Assembly: GCF_030929495.1 (NCBI RefSeq)
Contig: NZ_JAVFWN010000009.1
Location: forward strand, 124,001 to 188,000
Direction: 5' to 3'
From: Nocardioides sp. LHD-245
Lineage (GTDB): Bacteria > Actinomycetota > Actinomycetes > Propionibacteriales > Nocardioidaceae
Length of the DNA stretch: 64,000 bases
A model generated the notes under the pieces. The model saw nothing but the letters and a program-made list of their open reading frames with translations, was not told the DNA's origin and did no database searches. This document shows positions 25,100 to 35,948 of this stretch, one piece after another. Numbering within the stretch: the stretch's first letter is position 1; every line of letters starts with the position of its first letter. Both the position numbers and the translations under genes were made by a program.

Positions 25100-26029
25100 A
25101 TGGGATTCGGGACGGCGCTGCTGCGGACCGCCGGAGTCGGGGGGGCCCTCGGGGCGGCCGTGACGTCGTACGCCCTGTGGGAGGCACGTCAGTACACCCT
25201 GCGCCGGGTCGATCTGCGTGTGCTCGCGGCCGGGATGCGACCGCTGCGGGTGCTCCACCTCAGCGACCTCCACATGACCCCCGGCCAGACCCGCAAGCAG
25301 GAGTGGCTGCGGGGCCTGGCCCGCCTGGAGCCGGACCTCGTCGTCGACACCGGCGACAACCTCGCCCACCGGGCGGCCGTTCCCGTGGTGCTCGACAGCC
25401 TCGGTGGACTGCTGGAGCGACCGGGCGTGTTCGTGCACGGCTCGAACGACTACTTCGAGCCCGGTCTCCGCAACCCTCTCGGCTACGTGCTCCCCGACAA
25501 CGGCAAACGCCACACCGCGACGCCGCAGCTCCCCTGGCGCGAGCTCAGCGCCGCCCTCACCGGCGCCGGGTGGCTGGACCTCACCAACCGCCGCGACCGA
25601 CTCACCGTCGGCGACACGATCCTCGCCCTCGCCGGTGTCGACGACCCGCACCTCGCCTACGACGACCTGGCCGCCGTCGCGGGGCCCGCCGACGCCACCG
25701 CCGACCTGCGGCTGGCACTCGCGCACGCGCCGTACCTGCGGGTGCTGGACCGCTTCGCGACCGACGGGTACGACGCCGTCCTCGCCGGGCACACCCACGG
25801 CGGTCAGGTCCGACTCCCGTGGCCCGGCGACTCCCGTGCGTACGCCACCAACTGCGACCTCGAGCCCGCGCGGGCCCGCGGCCTGCACCGCCACCCCGCC
25901 GACTCCCGGCCCGGCGACCCCGGATCGGCCTGGCTGCACGTGTCCGCCGGCCTCGGCACCAACCCGTACACCCGGATCCGGATCGCCTGCCGCCCCGAGG
26001 CCACGCTGCTCACCCTGCTCCCGCGGTAG
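25100..26029 (+). CDS. Metallophosphoesterase with N-terminal membrane segment (Rv3683-type)
   Basis: A 309-aa calcineurin-like phosphoesterase. A hydrophobic stretch at residues 8-25 may be a membrane anchor. Metal-binding motifs are in order: LSDLHM, DTGDNL, GSNDYF (GNH replaced by SND), AHAP and AGHTHGGQ. The SND form in place of GNHD is common in the YkuE/Rv3683-like subfamily. YkuE relatives bind the cell wall and act on glycerophosphates or UDP sugars; the substrate here is unknown. It closes the conserved Rv3671c-Rv3683 block. Confidence 0.88.
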   Translation: MGFGTALLRTAGVGGALGAAVTSYALWEARQYTLRRVDLRVLAAGMRPLRVLHLSDLHMTPGQTRKQEWLRGLARLEPDLVVDTGDNLAHRAAVPVVLDSLGGLLERPGVFVHGSNDYFEPGLRNPLGYVLPDNGKRHTATPQLPWRELSAALTGAGWLDLTNRRDRLTVGDTILALAGVDDPHLAYDDLAAVAGPADATADLRLALAHAPYLRVLDRFATDGYDAVLAGHTHGGQVRLPWPGDSRAYATNCDLEPARARGLHRHPADSRPGDPGSAWLHVSAGLGTNPYTRIRIACRPEATLLTLLPR

Positions 26030-26049
26030 GGCTGCCAGGGGTATCCCGA

Positions 26050-26080
26050 TTGCGGGTCCGGCCACCGGCTCCGCTATGCT
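26050..26080 (+). promoter_or_regulatory. Likely promoter of tRNA-Pro
   Basis: TTGCGG at 26050-26055 and TATGCT at 26075-26080 with a 19-base spacer, ending 38 bases before the tRNA. Confidence 0.4.
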
Positions 26081-26118
26081 CCCGTGCTGGTGAGCCGCTC
26101 CTCGGAGCCGGTTCATGG

Positions 26119-26192
26119 CGGGCTGTGGCGCAGCTTGGTAGCGCGCCTCGTTCGGGACGAGGAGGCCGCAGGTTCAAATCCTGTCAGCCCGA
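26119..26192 (+). tRNA. tRNA-Pro (anticodon CGG)
   Basis: A 74-base cloverleaf. The acceptor stem CGGGCTG/CAGCCCG is perfect, with discriminator A at 26192. The anticodon stem CCTCG/CGAGG holds the loop TTCGGGA with anticodon CGG. The T arm is GCAGG-TTCAAAT-CCTGT. The 3' CCA is not encoded (ACCG follows). It reads the CCG proline codon. Confidence 0.95.
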
Positions 26193-26196
26193 CCGA

Positions 26197-26241
26197 TCGA
26201 CGGGCGGATCCGGTGAGACCGGATCCGCCCGTCGAGGTTTT
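26197..26241 (+). terminator. Intrinsic terminator of tRNA-Pro
   Basis: A perfect 18-bp stem (26197-26214 with 26218-26235), a three-base loop GAG, then GGTTTT. It begins 4 bases after the tRNA discriminator. Confidence 0.9.
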
Positions 26242-26304
26242 CGCCCCCGTGTCGCCGTGCGGCCACCCCTCGCTCACCTGCGCGTTCGTGACACACTGCA
26301 TGCC

Positions 26305-27399
26305 ATGTCAGACGAGCAGGACAAGCTGAAGCTCAGCTTGGAGCCGCCGAAGCTGTTCGGGCGGAAGAAGAAGGCCGCCGGCCAGGCACCCGCCGCTCCC
26401 GGTGCTCCCGGCCGCCCTGCTCGTCCTGTCGCCCGCCCGGAGCCCGAGGCCACGCCCGATCCTGTCGCTGCTGCGCCGGCACCCGCGCCCGAGCCGGAGC
26501 CCACGGTTGACCCGGAGCCCACGGTTGACCCGGAGCCCACCGACGAGCCCGAGGCGGAGCCCACCGTCGACGTCGACTCCACGGAGCCGGAGCCTGAGTC
26601 CACCGTCGAGCCTGTGGCCGACGGCGACCCCACGGAGCCGGAACCTGAGGCCGCCGCCGACCCCGAGCCCACGCCCGAGCCTGAGGCCGCCGACGCCGAC
26701 GCTACCGAGTCGGAGCCTGCGGCTGCCGCCGACCCCGAGCCCACACCCGAGCCCGCCCCGGAGGTCACCGCCGAGGTCGACGTGGGACCCGAGCCGGAGC
26801 CCGAACCGACGGTCGTCCTCCCCGAGGCCGACGAGCCCGCGCCGGAGTCCGCCGACGCGGCACCGGTCCCCACGCCGGAGCCGGCCCCCGAGCCCACACC
26901 ACAGCCGGCCCCCCGTCGCGCACCCCGGCCCGCTGCGGTCGAGGTGGAGCCCGAGCCGGTGAGCACGAGGGATCTCGAGGACGCCGAGATCGTCTCGCTG
27001 GGCGCGGGCGGCGCCCTGCTGACGGCCTACCGCGCCGCGGCCCTCTCCGGCCTCGTGGTGGGCGCGGCGATGGTCGTCCTCACGTGGCTGTCCCTGCGCG
27101 GCTGCGAGGCCGTGCGCGGGACGTCCTCCTGCGGCGGCGGCCCCGGCTTCCTGCTGCTGGTCGCCACGTTCGCGCTGTGCGTCCTGCTGGGTGCCCAGCT
27201 GCTCAAGGCGTTCGCCATCCCGGATCCGGGCAGCAGCAGCTTCCTGGCCGTCGGCCTGGTCGCGGTCGTGGCGCTGCTCTTCCTCATCGACCTGCTCGAC
27301 CACTGGTCGACGCTGATCATCGTGCCGATCCTCAGCATCGGCGCCTACCTCGCCTCGGTCTGGGTCACCAGGACGTTCGTCGACCCAGCCAACGAGTAG
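26305..27399 (+). CDS. Pro/Glu-rich repeat protein with C-terminal membrane domain
   Basis: A 364-aa protein in three parts: a basic N-terminus (LFGRKKKAAG near residue 20), a low-complexity tract from about residue 45 to 215 built of PEPT, PEPE and VDPEPT units, and a C-terminal domain with about four membrane helices after DLEDAEIVSLGAGGALLTAY. Two cysteines (GCEA, SSCGGG) lie in the first loop. No family recognised. The acidic tract would extend on the side of the N-terminus, probably the cytoplasm given the positive-inside rule. It lies downstream of the tRNA-Pro terminator. Confidence 0.75.
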   Translation: MSDEQDKLKLSLEPPKLFGRKKKAAGQAPAAPGAPGRPARPVARPEPEATPDPVAAAPAPAPEPEPTVDPEPTVDPEPTDEPEAEPTVDVDSTEPEPESTVEPVADGDPTEPEPEAAADPEPTPEPEAADADATESEPAAAADPEPTPEPAPEVTAEVDVGPEPEPEPTVVLPEADEPAPESADAAPVPTPEPAPEPTPQPAPRRAPRPAAVEVEPEPVSTRDLEDAEIVSLGAGGALLTAYRAAALSGLVVGAAMVVLTWLSLRGCEAVRGTSSCGGGPGFLLLVATFALCVLLGAQLLKAFAIPDPGSSSFLAVGLVAVVALLFLIDLLDHWSTLIIVPILSIGAYLASVWVTRTFVDPANE

Positions 27400-27408
27400 G
27401 CCGGGCTC

Positions 27409-27496
27409 GTTTCATCACGTGATGTAGGCAGTCCGCGCTTCTGTAGTCGAGTTCCCGCTACAGAAGCGCGGGTTCACCTACATCACGTGATGAAGC
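27409..27496. repeat. ~90-bp nested palindromic element, family A copy 2
   Basis: Outer arms 27409-27428 and 27477-27496 pair at 19 of 20 positions. The inner stem CGCGCTTCTGTAG/CTACAGAAGCGCG (27434-27446, 27458-27470) is a perfect 13 bp with an 11-base loop. It lies between convergent genes (membrane protein and asd). Confidence 0.85.
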
Positions 27497-27520
27497 CGCG
27501 ACCCCTCGCCCTGGGCTGCG

Positions 27521-29853
<2,333 letters not shown>

Positions 29854-29945
29854 GGGGGCTCACTCCTGGCGGTGGTCTCGGTGACGGTGCTACTTCTAGG
29901 GCAGGGCCACGACGACGGGGCCGCCCCCGAGTCTACGAGAGGGGG

Positions 29946-30608
29946 CTAGCCCTTTTCCGCGCTGTCCAGCACCGCGGCCGCCGCCTCGACCAGGGCCAGC
30001 TCCTGGGTGGTGTCCAGATCGACGTCGAGCCGGTCGTGGGCCACCACCGAGAGCAGCGCCTTCATCGCCGAGCCGGCGAGCGCGCCCCACGAGGACACGT
30101 AGGAGAACTGCCACCACCACAGCGCCTCCTCGACGTCGCCCGCCTCGTAGTGGCGGACCCCGACGGCGAGGTCGGCGGCGATGCTGGTGAGGTCGTCGGA
30201 GAGCAGGCCCTCGACGAGCTCCGGGTCGTAGGGGTCGAAGACGTAGCTGTAGGTGTCCAGGTTGCCCAGCAGCCCGGCCAGCTGGAGCCGGAGCTCGTCG
30301 ATGTCGTCGGGGTCCGGGCCGTCGTCGGGCTGGTACTCGTCGCGAGGCGCGAAGTCGCGGTGCACCCCCAGCCGGGCGCCGGTGAGCGCGATCTGGCTGA
30401 TCTGGAGCAGCAGCAGGGACACCGCCTGGCCGCCGCTCGCCTGCGCCGCGACGACCCGCAGGCCGTCGAGGAACGATCGCACCGACGCGGCGATCTCGTC
30501 GGCCAGCCGCACGGTCTCCGTCTCGACCGCGATCAGCGCCTCGAGCGCGGCGAGGCCGGGGAGCTGGTCGCTGGTGGTGATGCTGTCGTCGCTCATGTTC
30601 CCGTTCAT
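29946..30608 (-). CDS. DUF5063 domain protein
   Basis: A 220-aa, mostly helical, acidic protein with segments [23 protein letters not shown] and [23 protein letters not shown], the latter characteristic of DUF5063. Function unknown. The ATG overlaps the recR stop (ATGA). The recR-DUF5063 pairing recurs in actinobacteria, so a link to recombination or to the following lysC operon is conceivable but unproven. Confidence 0.8.
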   Translation of the reverse strand: MNGNMSDDSITTSDQLPGLAALEALIAVETETVRLADEIAASVRSFLDGLRVVAAQASGGQAVSLLLLQISQIALTGARLGVHRDFAPRDEYQPDDGPDPDDIDELRLQLAGLLGNLDTYSYVFDPYDPELVEGLLSDDLTSIAADLAVGVRHYEAGDVEEALWWWQFSYVSSWGALAGSAMKALLSVVAHDRLDVDLDTTQELALVEAAAAVLDSAEKG

Positions 30609-31201
30609 GTCGCTGTCTGCCTTCCCACGAATGCCCGACCCAAGGTGACCTCGTCGGCGTACTCCAGGTCTCCTCCCACCGGAAGTCCACTGGCCAAACG
30701 CGTCACGCGCAACCCCAGAGGGCTCAGCATGCGCGTGAGGTACGTCGCGGTGGCCTCGCCCTCGAGGTTCGGGTCGGTCGCCAAGATCACCTCGGTGACG
30801 GCGCCGTCACCGAGCCGGGTGAGCAGCTCGCGGATGTGGAGCTGCTCGGGACCGATGCCGTCGATCGGCGAGATCGCGCCGCCCAGGACGTGGTAGCGGC
30901 CGCGGAACTCGCGGGTCCGCTCGATCGCCACGACGTCCTTGTACTCCTCGACGACGCACAGCACCGCCGGGTCCCGGCGCGGGTCACGACAGATCCGGCA
31001 CTGGTCGTCCTCGGCGACGTTGAAGCAGACCGAGCAGAACTTGACCTTGTCCTTGACCTCGATGAGGACCTCGGCGAGGCGACGTACGTCGGCGGGGTCG
31101 GCCTGCAGCAGGTGGAACGCGATCCGCTGGGCGCTCTTCGGACCGACCCCGGGCAACCGCCCGAGCTCGTCGATGAGGTCCTGGACGACGCCTTCGTACA
31201 A
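30605..31201 (-). CDS. recR: Recombination mediator protein RecR
   Basis: A 198-aa RecR of normal length. An N-terminal HhH ([20 protein letters not shown]) precedes the C4 zinc finger C-x2-C...C-x2-C ([15 protein letters not shown]), then the Toprim domain with CVVEE and DGIGPEQL. It acts with RecF and RecO in loading RecA on gapped DNA. The start is TTG at 31201 (TTG TAC GAA GGC), matching the conserved [10 protein letters not shown] beginning. The order dnaX-ybaB-recR is widely conserved. Confidence 0.95.
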   Translation of the reverse strand: MYEGVVQDLIDELGRLPGVGPKSAQRIAFHLLQADPADVRRLAEVLIEVKDKVKFCSVCFNVAEDDQCRICRDPRRDPAVLCVVEEYKDVVAIERTREFRGRYHVLGGAISPIDGIGPEQLHIRELLTRLGDGAVTEVILATDPNLEGEATATYLTRMLSPLGLRVTRLASGLPVGGDLEYADEVTLGRAFVGRQTAT

Positions 31202-31216
31202 GGGTGCTGCCCCCGC

Positions 31217-31621
31217 TCAGAAGCCGAGCTGGCCGGACGCCGGGCCCGGCCCGCCCAGGCCGGGGAGGCCGCCCAGGTCGGGCAGGCCGCCGGCCAGCGG
31301 GCCGAGCATCTGCTCGGCGAGCTCGTCGACCTTGGCCCGCGCGTCGCGGAACGCGGCGACCACCAGGTCACCGAGGTCGGCCAGCGCCTCCGCGTCGGTG
31401 CCGTCGAGCGCGTCGGGGCTGATCGTGACGGCGGTCAGCTCGCCGGCACCGGTGACCGTGACGGTCACGGCGCCGCCGGCGACGGTGCCGTCCACCGTGG
31501 CCTCGGCCAGGCTCTGCTGGGCGCTCTGGAGCTGGTCCTGCATCTGCTGGGCCTGCTGGAGCAGGGCGCCGAGGTCGAGGCCGCCGGCGCCGCCGAGGGC
31601 GTCGAAGGGGTTCTGGCTCAT
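31217..31621 (-). CDS. YbaB/EbfC-family nucleoid-associated protein
   Basis: A 134-aa protein of the EbfC family. A Gln-rich helix near residues 22-45 (LLQQAQQMQDQLQSAQQSL) is followed by the beta-hairpin GTVAGGAVTVTVTGAGELTAVTI. These proteins form homodimers that bind DNA and modulate recombination. N- and C-terminal Gly/Pro extensions are typical of actinobacteria. It lies 15 bases upstream of recR and downstream of dnaX. Confidence 0.92.
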   Translation of the reverse strand: MSQNPFDALGGAGGLDLGALLQQAQQMQDQLQSAQQSLAEATVDGTVAGGAVTVTVTGAGELTAVTISPDALDGTDAEALADLGDLVVAAFRDARAKVDELAEQMLGPLAGGLPDLGGLPGLGGPGPASGQLGF

Positions 31622-31693
31622 GGAGCGGGTCTCTTCTCTGTGATCCGGTGGGATGGTCCGGCGGGGTGGTGCGGGTGCGGCGCGGTCGGCGAC

Positions 31694-34003
31694 TCAGCCG
31701 CCGCGGGGGATCTCCTCGATCATCTGGGCACCCAGCTCCCGGGTGAGGAGCTCGGCACTCGACTCGGCGTCGACCTCGCGGTCGTTGAAGTCCACCGCGG
31801 CGTCGGGGTCCTCCGCCGGAGCCTCCGCGGCGGCATCGGCCTGGGCCTGGATGTCGGCCACGCGCGAGCGCCTCGAGACCGGCTCCTCCGGCGGGGCGTC
31901 GGCCGGTGGCGGCTCGACGGCCCACGGCGGCGGGTCGTCCGGGGGTGCGGACTGAGCCGACGGCGCGGCGGGCGCCGCCGAGGAGGGCGGCGCGGTGACC
32001 TCCGGCCAGCCACCGGACGCGGGGGCCGGGGAAGCGGACGCGGCCGGGGAAGCGGGGGCGGGCGCAGCGGAGGCCGGCTCGGGAGCGCGGGCCCCCGGGT
32101 CGGCGGCGGGGTCGACGATCGCCTCGATCCGCACCTCCGCACCGATCTCGTCGATGACCGCCTGCTGGACGATCTCGGCGTGCCCGCCGGACTCGAACGA
32201 CCGGCGCGGCCCGTCGGTCTGGAAGCCGAGGCTGAGCACCTTGCCGTTGAAGCCCACGACCTGGGAGTTCTGGGTGAGGTGGATCCAGGTGACCCGCTTG
32301 ACGCCCTTGACCCGGTCGATGACCGAGGGCCACAGCCGTCGGATGTCGACCAGGCTCAGACCGCTGCCACCGCCAGCCTCCTCGGCCGGGGCGGCGGCCG
32401 GCGTGCGAGCGGCGGACGACGTGGGAGCGGCGGCGACCGGGGCCGCCTGCTCGGACTCCGGCACAGGCTCCGGCTCCGGCTCCGGAGCCCGGATCGGCTC
32501 GGGCTCACGCACCGGCTCCGCGGCGGATGCCGGGGCCGGATCGGCGGCGGGTCCCGGGTCCGGGGCCGCCTCCGCGACGGGTGCCGACGCCGGCGGCGAC
32601 ACGGGCGGCGACACGGGCGGCGACACGGGCGGCGACACGGGCGGCGACACGGGCGGCGACACGGGCGTGGCGGGCGCCGACACCGGCGCGGCCGGCGGTG
32701 CCGAGGCAGGTGCGGCGGTCGGCTCCTCGACCCGCTCGGGTGCGGCCCGCTCGGCCCGCGACGGCACGGGCCGGTCCTGGGCGGGGACCGCGGCCGGAGC
32801 GGCGGCGGGCGCGGACTCGGCCGTCGTCGTACCGCTGATCGAGGCTCGACGCTCGAGCCGGTCGAGGCGGGCGAGCACGCCCTCGGTGGTGTGGTCGGCG
32901 GCGGGGAGCAGGATCCGGGCGCAGATCAGCTCCAGCAGCAGCCGGGGCGCGGTCGCGCCGCGCATGTCGGTGAGGCCGGCCGCGACGAGGTCGGCGGCCC
33001 GGGTCAGCTCGGCGCGGCCGAAGGCGGCCGCCTGGGCGACGAGACGGTCGGCCTGGTCGCCGGAGAGGTCGAGCAGTCCGGAGGCAGCGGCGTCGGGGAC
33101 CGCGGAGATGATGACGAGGTCGCGCAGCCGGCGCAGCAGGTCCTCGGTGAACCGGCGCGGGTCCTGCCCGGTCTCGATCACCTTGTCGACCACGCCGAAG
33201 ACCGCCGACCCGTCGCCGGCGGCGAAAGCGGAGACGACGTCGTCGAGCAGGGTGTCGGGGGTGTAGCCGAGCAGACCGCTGGCCAGGTCGTAGGTCACGC
33301 CCTGCACCCCGGCCCCGCCGAGCAGCTGGTCGAGCACCGAGAGCGTGTCGCGCGCCGAGCCCGCGCCGGCCCGCACGACCAGCGGCAGTGCCGCCGGCTC
33401 GATCGAGACGCCCTCGCGCTCGCACAGCTCGGTGAGGTACGACGTCAGCAGCCGCGGCGGGATCAGCCGGAACGGGTAGTGGTGGGTGCGCGAGCGAATG
33501 GTCGGGATGACCTTCTCCGGCTCGGTCGTGGCGAAGATGAACCGCAGGTGCGGCGGCGGCTCCTCGACCAGCTTGAGCAGGGCGTTGAAGCCCTGCGTGG
33601 TGACCATGTGGGCCTCGTCGATGATGTAGACCTTGTAGCGGCTCCGCACCGGGGCGAAGAAGGCCTTCTCACGCAGGTCGCGCGCGTCGTCGACACCACC
33701 GTGGGAGGCCGCGTCGATCTCGATCACGTCGATCGAGCCCGGCCCGTTGCGGGCCAGGTCGCGACAGCTCTCGCACTCGCCGCACGGGTCGGAGATCGGC
33801 GCCTTCTCGCAGTTGAGCGCCCGCGCGAGGATCCGCGCGCTGGTCGTCTTGCCGCAGCCGCGAGGGCCGGAGAAGAGGTAGGCATGATTGACCCGGTTGG
33901 CGGCCAGCGCGGCCCGCAGCGGCTCGGTGACGTGCTCCTGCCCGATGACCTCGGCGAAGGTCTCGGGCCGGTAGCGGCGGTAGAGCGCGAGGGGGGAGTC
34001 CAC
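31694..34003 (-). CDS. dnaX: DNA polymerase III gamma/tau subunit
   Basis: A 769-aa clamp-loader ATPase. Walker A SGPRGCGKTT spans residues 45-54, the zinc ligands are C65, C74, C77 and C80, and IIDEAHM is Walker B. Domain III ends near residue 370. After it lies a long Pro/Ala/Ser/Val linker including tandem PVSP units, then the tau region IRRLWPSVIDRVKGVKRVTW that contacts polymerase. No slippery A-run is present, so only the long form is expected. The GTG at 34003 is selected because TAGGGT lies 7 bases upstream; a second GTG at 34012 would sit inside that spacing. Confidence 0.95.
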   Translation of the reverse strand: MDSPLALYRRYRPETFAEVIGQEHVTEPLRAALAANRVNHAYLFSGPRGCGKTTSARILARALNCEKAPISDPCGECESCRDLARNGPGSIDVIEIDAASHGGVDDARDLREKAFFAPVRSRYKVYIIDEAHMVTTQGFNALLKLVEEPPPHLRFIFATTEPEKVIPTIRSRTHHYPFRLIPPRLLTSYLTELCEREGVSIEPAALPLVVRAGAGSARDTLSVLDQLLGGAGVQGVTYDLASGLLGYTPDTLLDDVVSAFAAGDGSAVFGVVDKVIETGQDPRRFTEDLLRRLRDLVIISAVPDAAASGLLDLSGDQADRLVAQAAAFGRAELTRAADLVAAGLTDMRGATAPRLLLELICARILLPAADHTTEGVLARLDRLERRASISGTTTAESAPAAAPAAVPAQDRPVPSRAERAAPERVEEPTAAPASAPPAAPVSAPATPVSPPVSPPVSPPVSPPVSPPVSPPASAPVAEAAPDPGPAADPAPASAAEPVREPEPIRAPEPEPEPVPESEQAAPVAAAPTSSAARTPAAAPAEEAGGGSGLSLVDIRRLWPSVIDRVKGVKRVTWIHLTQNSQVVGFNGKVLSLGFQTDGPRRSFESGGHAEIVQQAVIDEIGAEVRIEAIVDPAADPGARAPEPASAAPAPASPAASASPAPASGGWPEVTAPPSSAAPAAPSAQSAPPDDPPPWAVEPPPADAPPEEPVSRRSRVADIQAQADAAAEAPAEDPDAAVDFNDREVDAESSAELLTRELGAQMIEEIPRGG
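32592..32663. repeat. Six perfect 12-bp tandem repeats inside dnaX
   Basis: Unit GGCGGCGACACG six times without a change, encoding (PVSP) repeats in the disordered linker of tau. Perfect identity suggests recent expansion or ongoing slippage; in-frame changes would only alter linker length. Confidence 0.9.
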
Positions 34004-34010
34004 GTGAGCC

Positions 34011-34016
34011 ACCCTA
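34011..34016 (-). promoter_or_regulatory. Leaderless promoter -10 (TAGGGT) of dnaX
   Basis: TAGGGT, 7 bases, GTG at 34003. Confidence 0.5.
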
Positions 34017-34113
34017 GTCGCTGGCCCCGACACGGTCGGGCGCCCGTGGCGGACGCGGCGACGCCGCCGGTCCCGCCTATCGTGATGCCCTCGGGAACGA
34101 GAGGACGAGCACC

Positions 34114-35181
34114 ATGACGACGATCGACCGGGACGCGGCACGGGCGTTCCAGAAGCGGATGGTCCGGGTGCGCGAGGACGCCGCCCTGGGCCTGCTCCTC
34201 GGCATCGGCGACGAGCTGGGACTGCTCGACGTCCTGGCGCGCTCCGGGCCGGCGGATCCCGCGACGCTGGCCACGGCGGCCGGAGTCGACGAGCGCTACC
34301 TGCGCGAGTGGCTGGACGGGATCGTGGCCGGCGACGTGGCGACGTACGACGCCGCGACCGGCCACTACGCGCTGTCCCGCGAGCGCGCCGCCTGCCTGAC
34401 GCCCGCCGACGGCCCGGTGAACCTCGCGCGCAGCATGAAGATGCTCACCATGCTCGCCGGCGTCGAGCCCGAGCTGCGGGAGCGGTTCCGGCACGGCGGC
34501 GGGCTGGGGTACGACCGCTTCCCCCGGTTCCACGAGCTGATGGCCGCGGACGCCGCGGCCGTCCACGACGCGGGCCTGCTCGACGTCGTGGTGCCGACCG
34601 TCCCCGGGCTCCACGAGCGGCTGACCGAGGGCGCCGCGCTCGCCGACATCGGCTGTGGGTCCGGGCACGCGGTCAACCTGCTCGCCCGGGCCTACCCCGC
34701 GAGCCGGTTCGTCGGCTACGACCTCGGCGCCGAGGCGATCGACGCGGCGCGCGCCGAGGCCGCGGACTGGGGCCTGACCAACGCGTCCTTCGAGGTCCGT
34801 GACGTCGCGCAGCTGGGTGAGGCGGCGGCGTACGACGTCGTGACGGCCTTCGACGCGATCCACGACCAGGCGTTCCCCGACCGGGTGCTCGCCGGCATCG
34901 CGGCCGCACTGCGTCCGGGCGGGACCTTCCTGATGGTCGACATCAAGGCCGAGACCGGGGTCGAGAACAACCTGGGCCTGCCCTGGGTGACCTACCTCTA
35001 CACGCTGAGCCTGATGCACTGCATGACCGTGTCCCTCGCCCACGGCGGCGCCGGGCTCGGCACCGTCTGGGGACGACAGACCGCGGTCCGGATGCTCGAG
35101 GAGGCCGGCCTGGTCGACGTCGAGGCCCGCGAGGTCCGGACCGACCCGTTCAACTACTTCTACGTCGCCCACAAGCCGTAG
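34114..35181 (+). CDS. Class I SAM-dependent methyltransferase with N-terminal winged helix
   Basis: A 355-aa methyltransferase. The first 100 residues form an O-methyltransferase-like dimerisation/winged-helix domain (DPATLATAAGVDERYLREWLDGI). Motif I is ADIGCGSGHAVN near residues 179-190, motif II-like VGYDLGAEAI, and a late LRPGGTFLMVDI. The architecture resembles the Rv2258c/CalO6-like group that methylates small molecules or lipids; the substrate is unknown. It is divergent from dnaX and convergent with the SRP RNA. Start ATG 34114. Confidence 0.88.
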   Translation: MTTIDRDAARAFQKRMVRVREDAALGLLLGIGDELGLLDVLARSGPADPATLATAAGVDERYLREWLDGIVAGDVATYDAATGHYALSRERAACLTPADGPVNLARSMKMLTMLAGVEPELRERFRHGGGLGYDRFPRFHELMAADAAAVHDAGLLDVVVPTVPGLHERLTEGAALADIGCGSGHAVNLLARAYPASRFVGYDLGAEAIDAARAEAADWGLTNASFEVRDVAQLGEAAAYDVVTAFDAIHDQAFPDRVLAGIAAALRPGGTFLMVDIKAETGVENNLGLPWVTYLYTLSLMHCMTVSLAHGGAGLGTVWGRQTAVRMLEEAGLVDVEAREVRTDPFNYFYVAHKP

Positions 35182-35194
35182 TGGGAAAAGCAAA

Positions 35195-35281
35195 GGCCCC
35201 CCACGTACCCGATAGAGCTCACTTACCCTTGCTGCCTTCCGGCCCTGGGGGAGTTGGGTGAGATACCGCCACGTGGGGGGT
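35195..35281 (-). ncRNA. ffs: Signal recognition particle RNA (4.5S, small type)
   Basis: On the minus strand the sequence CCAGGGCCGGAAGGCAGC matches the universally conserved domain IV loop of bacterial SRP RNA, flanked by long complementary ends (CCCCCCACGT.../...ACGTGGGGGG) that close a single hairpin of about 87 bases. It binds Ffh and targets ribosomes making membrane proteins. The 3' side runs into GCCTTTGCTTTT. A TAAAGT hexamer at 35290-35295 sits 7-8 bases before the inferred 5' end. Confidence 0.95.
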
Positions 35282-35289
35282 TGCGGGCC

Positions 35290-35295
35290 ACTTTA
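35290..35295 (-). promoter_or_regulatory. -10 element (TAAAGT) of the SRP RNA
   Basis: Seven bases from the hexamer to the start of the paired 5' end of the RNA. Confidence 0.5.
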
Positions 35296-35348
35296 GAGGA
35301 TGGGGTGCACCCGGCTCACATCGACCGCCGCATCGAGCCGACGTGGCC

Positions 35349-35570
35349 TCAGCGCAGCAGGTTGAGCACGGTCAGCAGGACCGGCGCGACCATCACGACC
35401 AGGAGCACCCACGCGACCATGCGGTGCGAGCGCTTCGCGCTGTCCAGCGAGCCCGCGAACTCGAGCAGGGCACCGTCGGGCACGGACCGGTTGAGGCCCA
35501 TCCGCTGCGCGTCGGTGGGCAGGTGCTCGGCGGGAGCCCAGGGCTCCGGCTCGTCACCCCGCGCGGTCAT
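35349..35570 (-). CDS. Small single-pass membrane protein
   Basis: A 73-aa protein with a soluble N-terminal half (WAPAEHLPTDAQRMGLNRSVPDG) and one C-terminal membrane helix, MVAWVLLVVMVAPVLLTVLN (about residues 50-69), so a tail-anchored topology. No family recognised. The ATG at 35570 has TACCAT 6 bases upstream, indicating a leaderless mRNA. Confidence 0.7.
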   Translation of the reverse strand: MTARGDEPEPWAPAEHLPTDAQRMGLNRSVPDGALLEFAGSLDSAKRSHRMVAWVLLVVMVAPVLLTVLNLLR

Positions 35571-35576
35571 GGGCCG

Positions 35577-35582
35577 ATGGTA
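35577..35582 (-). promoter_or_regulatory. Leaderless promoter -10 (TACCAT) of the small membrane protein gene
   Basis: TACCAT, 6 bases, ATG at 35570. Confidence 0.45.
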
Positions 35583-35652
35583 CGCCGCGCGCTCCGTCAG
35601 CGGGCGAGTCCCGATTCCACCTCACCGTCCATCTGCCGGTAACCTCCTCCGC

Positions 35653-35737
35653 GGAGGTATCGCCTAGTGGCCTATGGCGCTCGCTTGGAAAGCGGGTTGG
35701 GTTAACGCCCTCGGGGGTTCGAATCCCCCTACCTCCG
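35653..35737 (+). tRNA. tRNA-Ser (anticodon GGA)
   Basis: An 85-base class II tRNA. The acceptor is GGAGGTA/TACCTCC with discriminator G. The anticodon stem CTCGC/GCGGG holds the loop TTGGAAA (anticodon GGA, reads UCC/UCU). A long variable arm (TTGGGTTAACGCCCTC) and the T arm GGGGG-TTCGAAT-CCCCC follow. CCA is not encoded. Confidence 0.95.
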
Positions 35738-35746
35738 CCGGAGAAT

Positions 35747-35779
35747 CAGACGGCGCCGACCCCACGTCGGCGCCGTCTG
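35747..35779. terminator. Strong hairpin after tRNA-Ser
   Basis: CAGACGGCGCCGAC and its exact complement (14 bp) flank the 5-base loop CCCAC. No T-run follows, so it may act as an actinobacterial L-shaped terminator. Confidence 0.7.
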
Positions 35780-35948
35780 CTGCGTTCGGGGGCGGCGTGG
35801 ACCGCTGTAACACGCCGCCCACCCGACTACCGGGCACCTGTCAGCGGCGAACCAGAGGTTCGCACGGCGTGTCGTGCCGAGAACCGGCGACCAGTCCGGC
35901 GGACAGCGTGTTGCAACATCGTGCGGCCGCGCCGTCCGGGCACGGCGC

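Noticed and set aside
26119..27399. Functional link between tRNA-Pro(CGG) and the adjacent Pro-rich gene
   Set aside because: A strong terminator separates them, and adjacency alone is weak evidence.
32592..32663. 12-bp repeats as a regulatory or integration element
   Set aside because: They are in frame in dnaX and encode a normal Pro/Val/Ser linker.
31694..34003. Programmed frameshift giving a separate gamma subunit
   Set aside because: No A-rich slippery heptamer is present and the frame is continuous.
35571..35948. tRNA-Ser as integration site for the secretion locus
   Set aside because: No integrase, no repeated tRNA end and no change in base composition were seen.
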